DNA from: Succinivibrio dextrinosolvens
GTDB lineage: Bacteria; Pseudomonadota; Gammaproteobacteria; Enterobacterales; Succinivibrionaceae
Length of the DNA stretch: 64,000 bases
Direction: 5' to 3'
NCBI RefSeq assembly: GCF_011065405.1
Contig: NZ_CP047056.1
Coordinates: 3,122,747-3,186,746 of the forward strand
Part shown: in pieces, positions 46,573-55,369 of the stretch
How the letters are laid out: the number at the start of each line of letters is the position of its first letter
Position numbering within the stretch: the stretch's first letter is position 1
Notes under the pieces: generated by a model
The model's input: the letters and a program-made list of their open reading frames with translations, nothing else
Database searches by the model: none
What the model was told of the DNA's origin: nothing
Position numbers and translations under genes: made by a program

Positions 46573-49035
46573 ATGCGTGTTCTTAAATTTGGTGGAACAT
46601 CTGTTGCCAACGCTGAGCGTTTCCAGGATGTTGCCAAAATTGCGCTTGATACTGCTGCCCATTCTCAGACAGCTTTAGTTTTATCTGCCCCTGCAAAGAT
46701 CACCAATCTGCTAGTTGCTCTAGTTGCACAAGGTGCTGCAGGAAACAGTGGTTTAAAGGAATTTGATGACATTCGCGCAATTATTGAACCAATTATTACA
46801 ACATTAGGCTCTAAGTTCGAAGGTTTTAACACCAAAAAGATTCTCTCTGAGTATAACAAGACCATGGAAACCATCCGCAAGAGAGTTGATGGCATGGCTT
46901 TACTTGGAGTATGTCCAGAGCTTGTAATGGCATATATCGAAAGTCGCGGTGAGAGTTTCTCTATTCTTATCATGGAAGAACTTTTAAAGTCCTTAGGCAA
47001 GAAAGTTCGTGTAATCGATCCTGTTAAGGTTTTAGTAACAGAAGGTCCTATCATGGAGTCTTCTGTGAATATTGATGCTTCCAAAGCAAGATATGCAGCT
47101 TTGGAAGATGATAAAGAAGCAATCACCCTGATGAGCGGTTTCTGTGGCGGAAATGCTCAAGGCGAGCTGGTTCTGCTTGGACGTAACGGTTCAGATTACT
47201 CTGCAGCCTGTCTTGCAGCGATTTCAAATGCTGAGTGCTGTGAGATATGGACTGACGTTGATGGTGTCTACAGCTGTGACCCAAGAGCTGTTTCAGGTGC
47301 AATTCTTTTAAGAAAAATGTCCTATGCTGAGGCTATGGAGCTGTCATACTTCGGAGCCAAGGTTCTGCATCCTCGAACCATTGCTCCTATTGCTCAGTTC
47401 CATATTCCTTGTCTGATTAAGAATACCAAGAACCCAAAGGGGGAGGGTACCTTAATTTCTGAGGAAACTGATTTGTCTATCCCTATTAAGGGTATCTCCG
47501 ATCTGAAAGGAATTGCTCTGTTAAATATCTCCGGACCAGGTATGAAGGGTATGGTAGGTATGGCAGGAAGACTTTTTACCGCTGTATCTCGTGCCAATGT
47601 TTCTGTAACTCTGATTACTCAGTCTTCATCTGAGTATTCAATTTCCTTCTGTGTAAATCAGTCCGAGCTGTCAAAGGCCAAAAGAGCTATTACCAACGAG
47701 TTCAAACTTGAGCTTAAAGAAGGTCTGTTAAATCCTATTGAAGTTAAAGAGGGCTGTGCCATTATCTCTGTTGTAGGTGACGGCATGAAGACTGTACGAG
47801 GAATATCCGGTAAGTTCTTCCGTGCTCTGGCTGAGGCTAACGTTAATATTCGTGCCATTGCTCAAGGATCTTCAGAGCGTTCAATTTCTGCAGTTATTTC
47901 TCAGAAGCGTGTACCAGAGGCTGTGGCCTTTGCTCATACCGCTTTCTTCAATTCCAAGCAGAGACTTGATATTGTTCTTCTAGGCTGTGGCGGTGTTGGT
48001 GGTGAGCTGCTGTCTCAGATCAAGCGTCAGCGTGAGATGCTGTCTTCAAAGCAGGGGATTGATATCAGAGTTGTCGGTATAGGTAACTCAAAACATTTTA
48101 TATCTGATCCTAACTGTGTTGATCTGTCTAACTATAGAGAACTTCTTGACTCTTCTGAATCGGAAGCTTTAACTCCTGAGACTGCCGAGGCTTTAATCAA
48201 GTCAGCTCATCTGTTAAATCCAATTTTAGTTGACTGTACAACTTCAGAGGAACTTGCCAAGTCATATATTGATTATATGAAGGCTGGATATCACATTGTA
48301 ACTCCAAGCAAGAAGGCCAATACCTTAGGCTTTGATTTTTACAGAAAGCTTCGTGAGGCGGCAAAACTTCATCACCGTAAGTTCCTGTATGAGGCAAATG
48401 TTGGTGCAGGCCTTCCTGTTATCAACACTATGCAGAACCAGCTTGCTGCAGGAGACGAACTGATTGATTTCGCCGGTATTCTTTCTGGCACACTATCATT
48501 CATCTTTGGTCTGGTAGAAGATGGCAAGACCTTGTCTGAGGCAACCAGGATCGCTTATGAGAAGGGCTTTACTGAACCTAATCCTGCAGATGATCTTGAT
48601 GGTATGGATGTTGGTCGCAAGCTTCTGATCCTTGCTCGTGAAAATGGTATGGAACTTGAGCTTTCTGATGTGAAGATTGATTCAATTGTCGATCCTAAAT
48701 TCCTCAAGGGTAGCAATGCCAAGGAGGTTATTGCCAACCTGAAGAATGCAGATGCTGAGTTTTCAAAGAAGGTCGCTTCTGCAAAGTCAGAAGGCAAGGT
48801 TCTTCGTTATGTTGGCTGTATCAAGGAAGGAAAGGTTTTCTGTCAGCTGCGTGAGGTTGGCCCTGAGGATCCTCTTTTCAGAGTTCGCGATGGTGAGAAT
48901 GCTCTGGCTCTTACAACATTATACTATCAGCCAATTCCTTTAGTTATCCGTGGTTACGGTGCCGGTACGGAGGTTACTGCAGCGGGTGTTCTTTCTGATG
49001 TTCTGCGTCTTCAGAACTGGACTCACGAGGATTAG
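46573..49035 (+). CDS. thrA: Bifunctional aspartokinase I / homoserine dehydrogenase I
   Basis: 820 residues as in E. coli ThrA (820). The aspartokinase domain (1-290) opens with LKFGGTSVANAERF. Two ACT repeats follow (about 315-460; ISGPGMKGMVGMAGR, VGDGMKTVRGISGKFF). The homoserine dehydrogenase domain (about 465-820) has LLGCGGVGGELLSQ as NAD(P)-binding loop and ANVGAGLPVI and EPNPADDLDGMDVGRK as catalytic blocks. It carries out the first and third steps from aspartate to threonine and methionine. AGGAGCTTAT precedes the ATG. It leads the thrABC operon. Confidence 0.98.
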   Translation: MRVLKFGGTSVANAERFQDVAKIALDTAAHSQTALVLSAPAKITNLLVALVAQGAAGNSGLKEFDDIRAIIEPIITTLGSKFEGFNTKKILSEYNKTMETIRKRVDGMALLGVCPELVMAYIESRGESFSILIMEELLKSLGKKVRVIDPVKVLVTEGPIMESSVNIDASKARYAALEDDKEAITLMSGFCGGNAQGELVLLGRNGSDYSAACLAAISNAECCEIWTDVDGVYSCDPRAVSGAILLRKMSYAEAMELSYFGAKVLHPRTIAPIAQFHIPCLIKNTKNPKGEGTLISEETDLSIPIKGISDLKGIALLNISGPGMKGMVGMAGRLFTAVSRANVSVTLITQSSSEYSISFCVNQSELSKAKRAITNEFKLELKEGLLNPIEVKEGCAIISVVGDGMKTVRGISGKFFRALAEANVNIRAIAQGSSERSISAVISQKRVPEAVAFAHTAFFNSKQRLDIVLLGCGGVGGELLSQIKRQREMLSSKQGIDIRVVGIGNSKHFISDPNCVDLSNYRELLDSSESEALTPETAEALIKSAHLLNPILVDCTTSEELAKSYIDYMKAGYHIVTPSKKANTLGFDFYRKLREAAKLHHRKFLYEANVGAGLPVINTMQNQLAAGDELIDFAGILSGTLSFIFGLVEDGKTLSEATRIAYEKGFTEPNPADDLDGMDVGRKLLILARENGMELELSDVKIDSIVDPKFLKGSNAKEVIANLKNADAEFSKKVASAKSEGKVLRYVGCIKEGKVFCQLREVGPEDPLFRVRDGENALALTTLYYQPIPLVIRGYGAGTEVTAAGVLSDVLRLQNWTHED

Positions 49036-49037
49036 AG

Positions 49038-49997
49038 ATGTCTAAGAAATTCAAAGCCTTTGCTCCTGCTTCAGCCGCTAATTTATCAGTAGGTTTTGAT
49101 CTGCTTGGAGCGGCGTTAAAGCCTATCTCAGGAGCCATACTAGGTGATGAGATTGTTATCAGTGAATCTGACAGGGCAGGCTGCTCTGTAAGTGTTACAG
49201 GCAAGTATGCTCATAAGCTTCCTTCTGATTCCAAGAAGAACATTGTCTATGATGCATTCCTTTTATTTAAGGATAAGCTTGAGAAAATGGGCAGGGAAGT
49301 TAAGGACGTGCATATGGAACTGTCCAAGAATCTTCCTATCTGCTCAGGTCTTGGTTCATCAGCCTCAAGTGTGGTTGCAGCTGTTCTGGCCCTAGATACA
49401 ATTCATGGAAATGTTCTGGGAGAGATGGGACGACTTGAGCTTATGGGGGAGCTTGAAGGAAAAATCTCCGGCTCTATCCATTATGACAATGTTGCTCCTT
49501 GTTATTTCGGAGGTCTGCAGCTGATTGTTCAGGAAGATAACTGTATTTCAACCACTCTGCCTGACTTTGACAACTGGTACTGGGTTTCATGTTTCCCTGG
49601 TATTAAGGTTTCAACTTCTGCTGCAAGAAAGATCCTTCCAAAGGAATACTCAAGATCTGATGTAATTACCTATGGTCGCAGATTATCTGCTTTTGTTCAT
49701 GCCTGCCATACTCATAATGACAAGCTGGCCTCAAAACTTCTGGTGGATGTCATTGCAGAACCTTACCGTGCATCCTTAATTCCTGGATTTGCAGATGCCC
49801 GTGAACATGGTGCTTCAATCGGTGCTCTTGCTACCGGTATTTCAGGCTCAGGCTCCTCTGTTTTCTCAATCTTTGAAGATCTTGAGAAAGCAAAGGAAAT
49901 GAAAGAATACCTTGAACGCAATTTTATTGCTAACGAAGATGGTTTCTGTCATATCTGCAAGATTGACAGACGTGGCTCATATGCTGAAGAACTATAA
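49038..49997 (+). CDS. thrB: Homoserine kinase
   Basis: 319 residues of the GHMP kinase family. The substrate loop APASAANLSVGFDLLG lies at the start, the ATP loop LPICSGLGSSASS in the middle and the GISGSGSSVFSIF motif near the end. It phosphorylates homoserine for threonine synthase. The gene begins 2 bp after the thrA stop, indicating translational coupling. Confidence 0.97.
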   Translation: MSKKFKAFAPASAANLSVGFDLLGAALKPISGAILGDEIVISESDRAGCSVSVTGKYAHKLPSDSKKNIVYDAFLLFKDKLEKMGREVKDVHMELSKNLPICSGLGSSASSVVAAVLALDTIHGNVLGEMGRLELMGELEGKISGSIHYDNVAPCYFGGLQLIVQEDNCISTTLPDFDNWYWVSCFPGIKVSTSAARKILPKEYSRSDVITYGRRLSAFVHACHTHNDKLASKLLVDVIAEPYRASLIPGFADAREHGASIGALATGISGSGSSVFSIFEDLEKAKEMKEYLERNFIANEDGFCHICKIDRRGSYAEEL

Positions 49998-50008
49998 AAG
50001 AGATTTCT

Positions 50009-51289
50009 ATGGAATTATTTAACTTAAAAGATCATAGTGAAAAGGTAAGCTTTTCACAGGCTGTAGTAAAAGGTATCGGTAGAGATCAGGGCCTGTTCTT
50101 TCCTGATCATATTGAGCCTCTGACCAATATTGACGAGCTTCTGGACCTGCCTTTGGCTGAGCGTTCAGCTAAAATTCTCCGTCATCTTATTGGAGATGAG
50201 ATTCCTTCTTTAGAGGCTATTGTAAAGGATGCCTTTACATTCAAGGCTCCAATTGTAAAGGCTGATGAGAATATCTATGCTTTAGAGCTTTTTCATGGAC
50301 CAACCCTTGCCTTCAAGGATTTCGGTGCCCGTTTCATGGCCCGTGTTTTAAGTGCAGTTAAAGGCGATAAAGATTTAACTATTCTGACAGCAACCTCTGG
50401 TGATACCGGTGCCGCAGTAGCCGCAGCCTTTTATGAGCAGAAGGGCATTAACGTAGTTGTTCTGTATCCAAAGGGAAAAATCTCAAAGCTTCAGGAAAAA
50501 CTGATCGCTACTCTTGGAAAGAATATCAAGGCCGTTCAGGTTGAAGGTATTTTTGATCAGTGTCAGGATATGGTAAAGACCGCCTTTGACGATGCAGAGT
50601 TCAAAGAAAGAATCGGTCTTAACAGTGCCAACTCAATCAATATCTCAAGACTTCTTGCTCAGGTTTCATACTACTTTGAGGCTGTAGCTCAGCTGCCTAA
50701 GGATAAGCGTGATAAAGTTGTGTTCTCTGTGCCTTGCGGTAATTTCGGAAATATTACTGCAGGTCTTATTGCCAAGGCTTTAGGCTTAAAGGCTCGCTTT
50801 GTAATTTCATGTAATGCAAATGATACTGTTCCTCGTTATCTGAAGAGCGGTAACTGGGAACCTCATCAGACTGTTGCTACTTTATCCAATGCAATGGATA
50901 TTTCACGTCCTAATAACTGGCCAAGAGTTGAGGCATTGGTTAAGATGCAGGGCTGGAAACTGTCTGATTTTGATTTCGGTTCTCTGTCAGATGCTCAGAC
51001 CGAGAAAACCATGCAGACTCTATACAAGAAAACCGGCTATGTTGCTGAACCTCATGCAGCAATTGCTTATCAGGTTTTAGCTGATAATCTGAAGGAAGGT
51101 GAGACTGGAATCTTCTTAGGTACTGCTCACCCAGCCAAGTTCAAGAGTGATGTGGACAGAATTCTGAATATCGATGTCCCTTTGCCTAAGGCTCTAGCGG
51201 ATAAAGTTTCAGCAGAGTCTAAAAGTGTGGTATTAAAGCCTGATTACAATACTCTTAAGACCTACGTTCTTGAGGCTTTGAACAAGTAA
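50009..51289 (+). CDS. thrC: Threonine synthase
   Basis: 426 residues, of the shorter proteobacterial type (E. coli 428). The pyridoxal-phosphate lysine lies in LAFKDFGARF. TATSGDTGAAVAAAF and PCGNFGNITAG are the cofactor-phosphate and substrate loops. It converts O-phosphohomoserine to threonine and completes the operon. A strong terminator follows. Confidence 0.97.
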   Translation: MELFNLKDHSEKVSFSQAVVKGIGRDQGLFFPDHIEPLTNIDELLDLPLAERSAKILRHLIGDEIPSLEAIVKDAFTFKAPIVKADENIYALELFHGPTLAFKDFGARFMARVLSAVKGDKDLTILTATSGDTGAAVAAAFYEQKGINVVVLYPKGKISKLQEKLIATLGKNIKAVQVEGIFDQCQDMVKTAFDDAEFKERIGLNSANSINISRLLAQVSYYFEAVAQLPKDKRDKVVFSVPCGNFGNITAGLIAKALGLKARFVISCNANDTVPRYLKSGNWEPHQTVATLSNAMDISRPNNWPRVEALVKMQGWKLSDFDFGSLSDAQTEKTMQTLYKKTGYVAEPHAAIAYQVLADNLKEGETGIFLGTAHPAKFKSDVDRILNIDVPLPKALADKVSAESKSVVLKPDYNTLKTYVLEALNK

Positions 51290-51318
51290 TTCAGACATCA
51301 TTATTATAGTTCTTAAGG

Positions 51319-51352
51319 AAAGGTGCTCTATATTTGTATAGGGCACTTTTTT
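51319..51352 (+). terminator. Terminator of the thrABC operon
   Basis: AAAGGTGCTCTATA and TATAGGGCACTTT pair across a TTTG loop with one mismatch, followed by TTT. It lies about 30 bp after the thrC stop. Confidence 0.9.
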
Positions 51353-51477
51353 ATATCATATTGATTTTTAAGGCATTGACTAAAGTCTTACTTCGCAAAT
51401 TTAAAAAAAAATGAAATTTGCGAAATAAACCTCTTTAACCTGATTTCCAAATACAATATCGGTAAGATACATCTTAA

Positions 51478-51523
51478 TTGACATCCTCCTCTTGCTGAAG
51501 CAAGAGGATTCCTACTGCTGACA
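51478..51523 (-). ncRNA. Likely 3' part of the second tnpB guide RNA
   Basis: The stretch from the tnpB stop to the TCAA end contains the perfect CCTCTTGC/GCAAGAGG hairpin, equivalent in position to the one at 16262-16282. The predicted guide is the reverse-strand sequence from 51477 downward. The upstream limit inside tnpB is not determined. Confidence 0.45.
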
Positions 51524-52813
51524 TTACTGTTCAGCTTCAGAGGGTTCACAGTGCTGACTTCTTTTGGAGTTCACTTCCTGTGCTAGCCGGGCCAGTCCAG
51601 CCCTTAGGATATTTCCCGCTGCATTTTCATCTGCATTAGCTGTATATCCACAGTTCGTACAGCAGAAATGAGCCTGAGTTCTGCGATTGTCTTTTGAGAC
51701 ATGACCGCATTTAGGACAGGTTCTGCTGGTATTCTTTGGGGTAATCTGTAAAAAGATATGACCTCTCTTTTTCTGCTTGTATTCAAGCATCTTAAAGAAT
51801 TGTCCCCAGTCTTCAGACAGAATTGAACGGTTAAGTCCTGACTTTGCTTTTACATTATTACCAGGATTTAACAGGCTTCCTTTTGCACTTTTCGTCATAT
51901 TCTTGATCTTCAGCTCCTCAGCAACAACTATAGCGTGGCTATTGCAAATAAGTGTGCTGAGCTTCTGATGACTGTCATTACGTATATTGGCTTTCTTCTG
52001 ATGAAGTCTGGAAATTCTCTTTATAAGTCTTAATCTTCTGTTAGAACCTTTCTTTTTGTTTTTGAGCTGTCTCTGAACAATAGCTATCTTTTCATCAAGA
52101 CGGGTAAGCTCATTACTCTTTAGTGACTCTTCATAACGTCCGACAGAGAAGGTGCAGAAGCGTACTGCTCCCATATCTATACCCAAAGCATTATCCGCCT
52201 CAGTCTCTAACATGGTTTTTAGATTTATCTCAGGTACTTCTATTTCTTTCTGAGTCTGTATAGATACATACCATTCTCCAGAAAAGAATGAGACGGTTAC
52301 GTTCTTTATGTCTCCCTCTATATCTCTGGACTTTCTGTACCTTACAAAACCGGTCTTTGGAAGAAAGATCCTCTTATTCTTCTCATCCAGATTTATGCCC
52401 TGAGGAAATCTTATAGAGTTGTATCCGTTTTTGGTCTTGAATTGAGGATATCCGCCTTTACCTTTGAAGAACCTGCTAAAAGCACTATACAAGTCCTGCA
52501 TCTTTTGCTGCAGCACCTGAGAGTGCCCCTGAGTCTTGAGAAAGCTGTTTTCTTCCTCTGCCATCAGTTTATTAAGATCATATGTAAATGAAAATCTATT
52601 TATAGGTCTTGGCTTTGGTACTAAAGAAACATCTTCTCCCCAGCATTTGGCTGATTCGATGTCTTCAAGATATTCCTTATATTCCTCGTTTCTTCCAGTC
52701 AAGACCTGGTTCCATGCATATCTGGCAGAGCCGCAGAGCTGAAGTAATCTTCTCTGCTGTGCGCCATTAGGTCTTAACCTATATCTGTATGCCTGTTTCC
52801 AGTTGATATTCAT
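51524..52813 (-). CDS. tnpB: TnpB, RNA-guided endonuclease of the IS605 element
   Basis: 429 residues, homologous to the TnpB at 14943. The RuvC residues are present: Asp213 (LGIDMGAVRF), Glu in VVAEELKIKNM and Asp in NADENAAGN. The zinc ribbon is complete (CPKCG and CTNCG). Its C-terminal tail (RSQHCEPSEAEQ) overlaps the likely guide-RNA scaffold region, as in related elements. An intact nuclease alongside a frame-broken tnpA leaves retention by cutting as its probable present function. Confidence 0.94.
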   Translation of the reverse strand: MNINWKQAYRYRLRPNGAQQRRLLQLCGSARYAWNQVLTGRNEEYKEYLEDIESAKCWGEDVSLVPKPRPINRFSFTYDLNKLMAEEENSFLKTQGHSQVLQQKMQDLYSAFSRFFKGKGGYPQFKTKNGYNSIRFPQGINLDEKNKRIFLPKTGFVRYRKSRDIEGDIKNVTVSFFSGEWYVSIQTQKEIEVPEINLKTMLETEADNALGIDMGAVRFCTFSVGRYEESLKSNELTRLDEKIAIVQRQLKNKKKGSNRRLRLIKRISRLHQKKANIRNDSHQKLSTLICNSHAIVVAEELKIKNMTKSAKGSLLNPGNNVKAKSGLNRSILSEDWGQFFKMLEYKQKKRGHIFLQITPKNTSRTCPKCGHVSKDNRRTQAHFCCTNCGYTANADENAAGNILRAGLARLAQEVNSKRSQHCEPSEAEQ

Positions 52814-52864
52814 TTACGATGAAAGGACTCTAACAAGATTATTAACAATTGAGGATGATAGTAT

Positions 52865-53277
52865 ATGAAAAAAACAGAATTTTTGCACGGCCGACATTGT
52901 GTTTACAATTTGCATGTCCATCTGTTTTTTGTGATTAAATACAGACGTAAAGTATTAACAGCTGCTATCTTAGGAGAACTCAGAAATATCTTCTCTTTAG
53001 TATGTGTCAGATTTGAATCAAAACTATTAGAATTTGATGGAGAGGCTGATCATGTTCATCTGCTAGTCAGTTATCCTCCAAAAGTTGCAATCTCAAAACT
53101 GGTTCTAGCTCTCAAAGGCTATTCGAGTCTAATTATCAGAAAAAAGAATTATCCCTCTATACAAAAAATCTTTGGGGGAAAGCTCTTTGGTCACCATCCT
53201 ATTTTGCATGCAGTTGTGGAGGAGCCTCAATTTCTATTATTAGACAATATATAGAACAACAGAACACACCTGATTAG
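52865..53277 (+). CDS. tnpA: TnpA Y1 transposase, catalytic part in the -1 frame
   Basis: The zero frame gives 129 residues with the HUH motif DHVHLLV but ends in unrelated residues at 53254. The expected C-terminus (LWSPSYFACS, GGASISIIRQYIEQQ) is read only in the -1 frame from about 53182 to the TAG at 53275-53277. It holds the catalytic Tyr and the Gln four residues on (Y-I-E-Q-Q; Tyr127 and Gln131 in IS608 TnpA). The shift point G GGA AAG (53176-53182) is a classical -1 slippery heptamer, and the -1 product continues in perfect alignment as K-A-L-W-S-P. Either programmed frameshifting makes an active enzyme of about 137 residues or one G has been lost from a six-G run and the gene is dead. 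Confidence 0.8.
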
Positions 53278-53352
53278 AAAATATCCATTTTCTAATCGGC
53301 ACACTTTATCCCCGCAGTAAACTGCGTGGTTTTAGCGTGCCTATTACTTGAT

Positions 53353-53385
53353 AAAAAAGGACCAGCCTATATAGGCCAGTCCTTT
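53353..53385 (-). terminator. Terminator of sstT
   Basis: On the reverse strand AAAGGACTGGCC and GGCTGGTCCTTT form the stem around TATATA, followed by TTTATC. It lies about 25 bp past the sstT stop. Confidence 0.85.
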
Positions 53386-53410
53386 CCAAATCTTCTGGTA
53401 ATTCTAATTA

Positions 53411-54670
53411 TTATTGTTCTAGATTCTTTGGAACTTCTGTGATTTTGTTTGCTGCTGCAGTAAGAATAACATCTGATGAGCTGTTCAGTGCTGTTTCAAA
53501 TGAATCCTGGGCAACACCGATAATAAAGCCGATACCAACAACCTGCATAGCAACATCATTTGAGATATTGAAGAATGAGCAGGCTAGAGGGATCAGCATC
53601 AGAGAGCCACCGGCAATTCCTGATGTTCCGCAGGCACAGACAACTGACACAACACACAGCAGGAATGCTGTTCCGAAGTTTACATCAATTCCTAAAGTGT
53701 GTACTGCTGCCATGGTCATAACTACAATGGTAACGGCTGCTCCGGACATATTGATAGTACAACCCAGAGGAATAGATATAGAGTAGGATTCACGAGGAAT
53801 TCTCAGCTTTTCACACAGATCCATATTTACAGGGATGTTGGCTGCGGATGATCTGGTAAAGAAAGCGGTAATACCAGAGTGTAAAATTGAGGTAAATACC
53901 AATGGATATGGATTCTTTCTGGTTACAGCAAATACCAGGGCAGGGTTTACGATTAGAGCAATAATCAGCATTGATGCCACTAGGATAATTACTACGTGCA
54001 GATAATTCAACAGACTTGAGAATCCGCCAGCCTCAGTGCAGGAACTGTAAACCAGACCCATAACACCTAGAGGGGCAAATTTGATTACGATTCTTACTAC
54101 ACCGCTTACAATCTTGGCAAAATCAACTAGTACGTCCTTGGTGGCTGGTTTTGCGTGTCTGAATAACAGACCAAAGAGAATTCCCCATAACAGGATAGCA
54201 AGATAGTTACCGTTGATTAGGGCTCCGATTGGATTATCAACAGCTTTCTTAATGCATCCGACAAGAACAGTTGAAACATCCTGAGGTGCTTCTGCCTGAG
54301 CTTCAGCTGCAAGCATTGAGAAAGTGCTTGGGAAGGTAAAGGCCATAATCAGAGCAACTGCGGATGAAAGACACATTGCTATAACATAGAGGATAAGAAT
54401 AGGTTTTAGTTTTGCATCGGTATTAGCTTCATGTCGTGCTATTGATGTAGAAACCAGCACAAACACCAAAAGAGGGGCGATGGCTTTCAGTCCTGAAACA
54501 AACAGATCACCGAACATTGAAATATAAACCTGTTTTTCAGGGATTAGAAGAGCAAGAACGATACCGATAATCATACCTGCAATAATCTGCAGAATAAAAG
54601 GTACGCCATTAACAAGTTTTATGAAAAATCCGCTTTTTTTTGTTATATCACTGCGGTCAGTCTGCTGCAT
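53411..54670 (-). CDS. sstT: Serine/threonine:sodium symporter
   Basis: 419 residues, DAACS family, with eight or so transmembrane segments and the re-entrant loops of glutamate-type carriers. N-terminal GLKAIAPLLVFVLVSTSIARHE, the HSGITAFFTRSSAANIPVNM block in the middle and the FLLCVVSVVCACGTSGIAGGS segment match SstT closely (E. coli SstT is 414 residues). It imports serine and threonine with sodium. It lies next to thrABC, separated only by the IS605 element. AGGAGG precedes the ATG. Confidence 0.93.
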   Translation of the reverse strand: MQQTDRSDITKKSGFFIKLVNGVPFILQIIAGMIIGIVLALLIPEKQVYISMFGDLFVSGLKAIAPLLVFVLVSTSIARHEANTDAKLKPILILYVIAMCLSSAVALIMAFTFPSTFSMLAAEAQAEAPQDVSTVLVGCIKKAVDNPIGALINGNYLAILLWGILFGLLFRHAKPATKDVLVDFAKIVSGVVRIVIKFAPLGVMGLVYSSCTEAGGFSSLLNYLHVVIILVASMLIIALIVNPALVFAVTRKNPYPLVFTSILHSGITAFFTRSSAANIPVNMDLCEKLRIPRESYSISIPLGCTINMSGAAVTIVVMTMAAVHTLGIDVNFGTAFLLCVVSVVCACGTSGIAGGSLMLIPLACSFFNISNDVAMQVVGIGFIIGVAQDSFETALNSSSDVILTAAANKITEVPKNLEQ

Positions 54671-55144
54671 AAATTCCTCCTGGCAAGAAAACAGCTTAAA
54701 TCTTTAAGATTATATCAGTGACGTTATTTAACCTCTGAAAAATGACAAATTAATTAGAATAATGCTCTAAGATTGTGCAACCAAGGTTAAAACGTATGTT
54801 AATGACTATTTATATCTTTTTTAGGACTTTATTTCCATTTGCGTAATATAGGAATTTTGTTGTTTTATATAATAAAATCAATTTGTTATATGTATTTGCA
54901 AAAAGAAAAAATCTAGAGATTATTTTTTAAAACTGTGATGAGACAAAGATTTTGCTTGAAAAAATAAATTTGTTGTCTAAAATTTATACAGTTAAGTATA
55001 GCTAACTGTTTTTAGCTCTAACTAATTTAATTTAACCATACGTAATTTTATTTTGCATAAAGCAACTTTATTTGCATATAAGTAATTTAAGTTAGTTACT
55101 GCTTTTTATTTATCATAATATCAGGATAAATTTAGGGAATAATA
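54671..55144 (+). promoter_or_regulatory. sstT-feoA intergenic region with repeated TTGCATA motifs
   Basis: 474 very AT-rich bp between divergent genes. Near feoA there is a 7-bp inverted repeat ACAGTTA-N8-TAACTGT (54988-55009). Two TTGCATA copies (55053-55059 and 55072-55078) lie 19 bp apart, about two helical turns. The same TTGCATA lies in the repeats before the metallochaperone and P-type ATPase genes. A metal-responsive operator is plausible, but I see no canonical Fur box. Confidence 0.45.
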
Positions 55145-55369
55145 ATGACAACTCTAGATACAATCAGCGTCGGACAGACCGTTGAGGTAGGAAAGCTTAG
55201 TGGCGAGGGAACCTCTCTGCGCCGCAGACTTTTGGATATGGGTATTACCCCAAAGACCAAGATCACTTATGTAAGATGTGCTCCTTTAGGTGATCCAATG
55301 CAGCTTGATGTAAGAGGCTATTCCCTAACTATTCGTAAAAGCGATGCTGCTTTAGTTGAGGTTCTATAA
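55145..55369 (+). CDS. feoA: Ferrous iron transport protein A
   Basis: 74 residues, an SH3-like domain: VGQTVEVGKLSGEG, RRRLLDMGITPKTKI, DPMQLDVRGYSLTIRKSDAALVEV. FeoA is a cytoplasmic partner that modulates FeoB. The stop codon TAA overlaps the feoB ATG by one base. No feoC follows. Confidence 0.96.
   Translation: MTTLDTISVGQTVEVGKLSGEGTSLRRRLLDMGITPKTKITYVRCAPLGDPMQLDVRGYSLTIRKSDAALVEVL

Larger units (their letters stand above)
51478..53341. mobile_element. IS605-type element with divergent tnpA and tnpB
   Basis: tnpB is on the reverse strand and tnpA on the forward strand, 51 bp apart. At the tnpB end a 9-bp perfect hairpin (arms 51488-51495 and 51500-51507) is followed on the tnpB strand by GGATGTCAA, ending with TCAA (51481-51478). 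At the tnpA end an outer stem GGCAC/GTGCC (53298-53302, 53337-53341) encloses a hairpin with a one-base bulge (53311-53329). The same nested layout and GGGGAT(G)TAAAG-like flank occur at the left end of the stand-alone tnpB element at 14.8 kb. The outermost boundary on the tnpA side is approximate. Confidence 0.8.
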
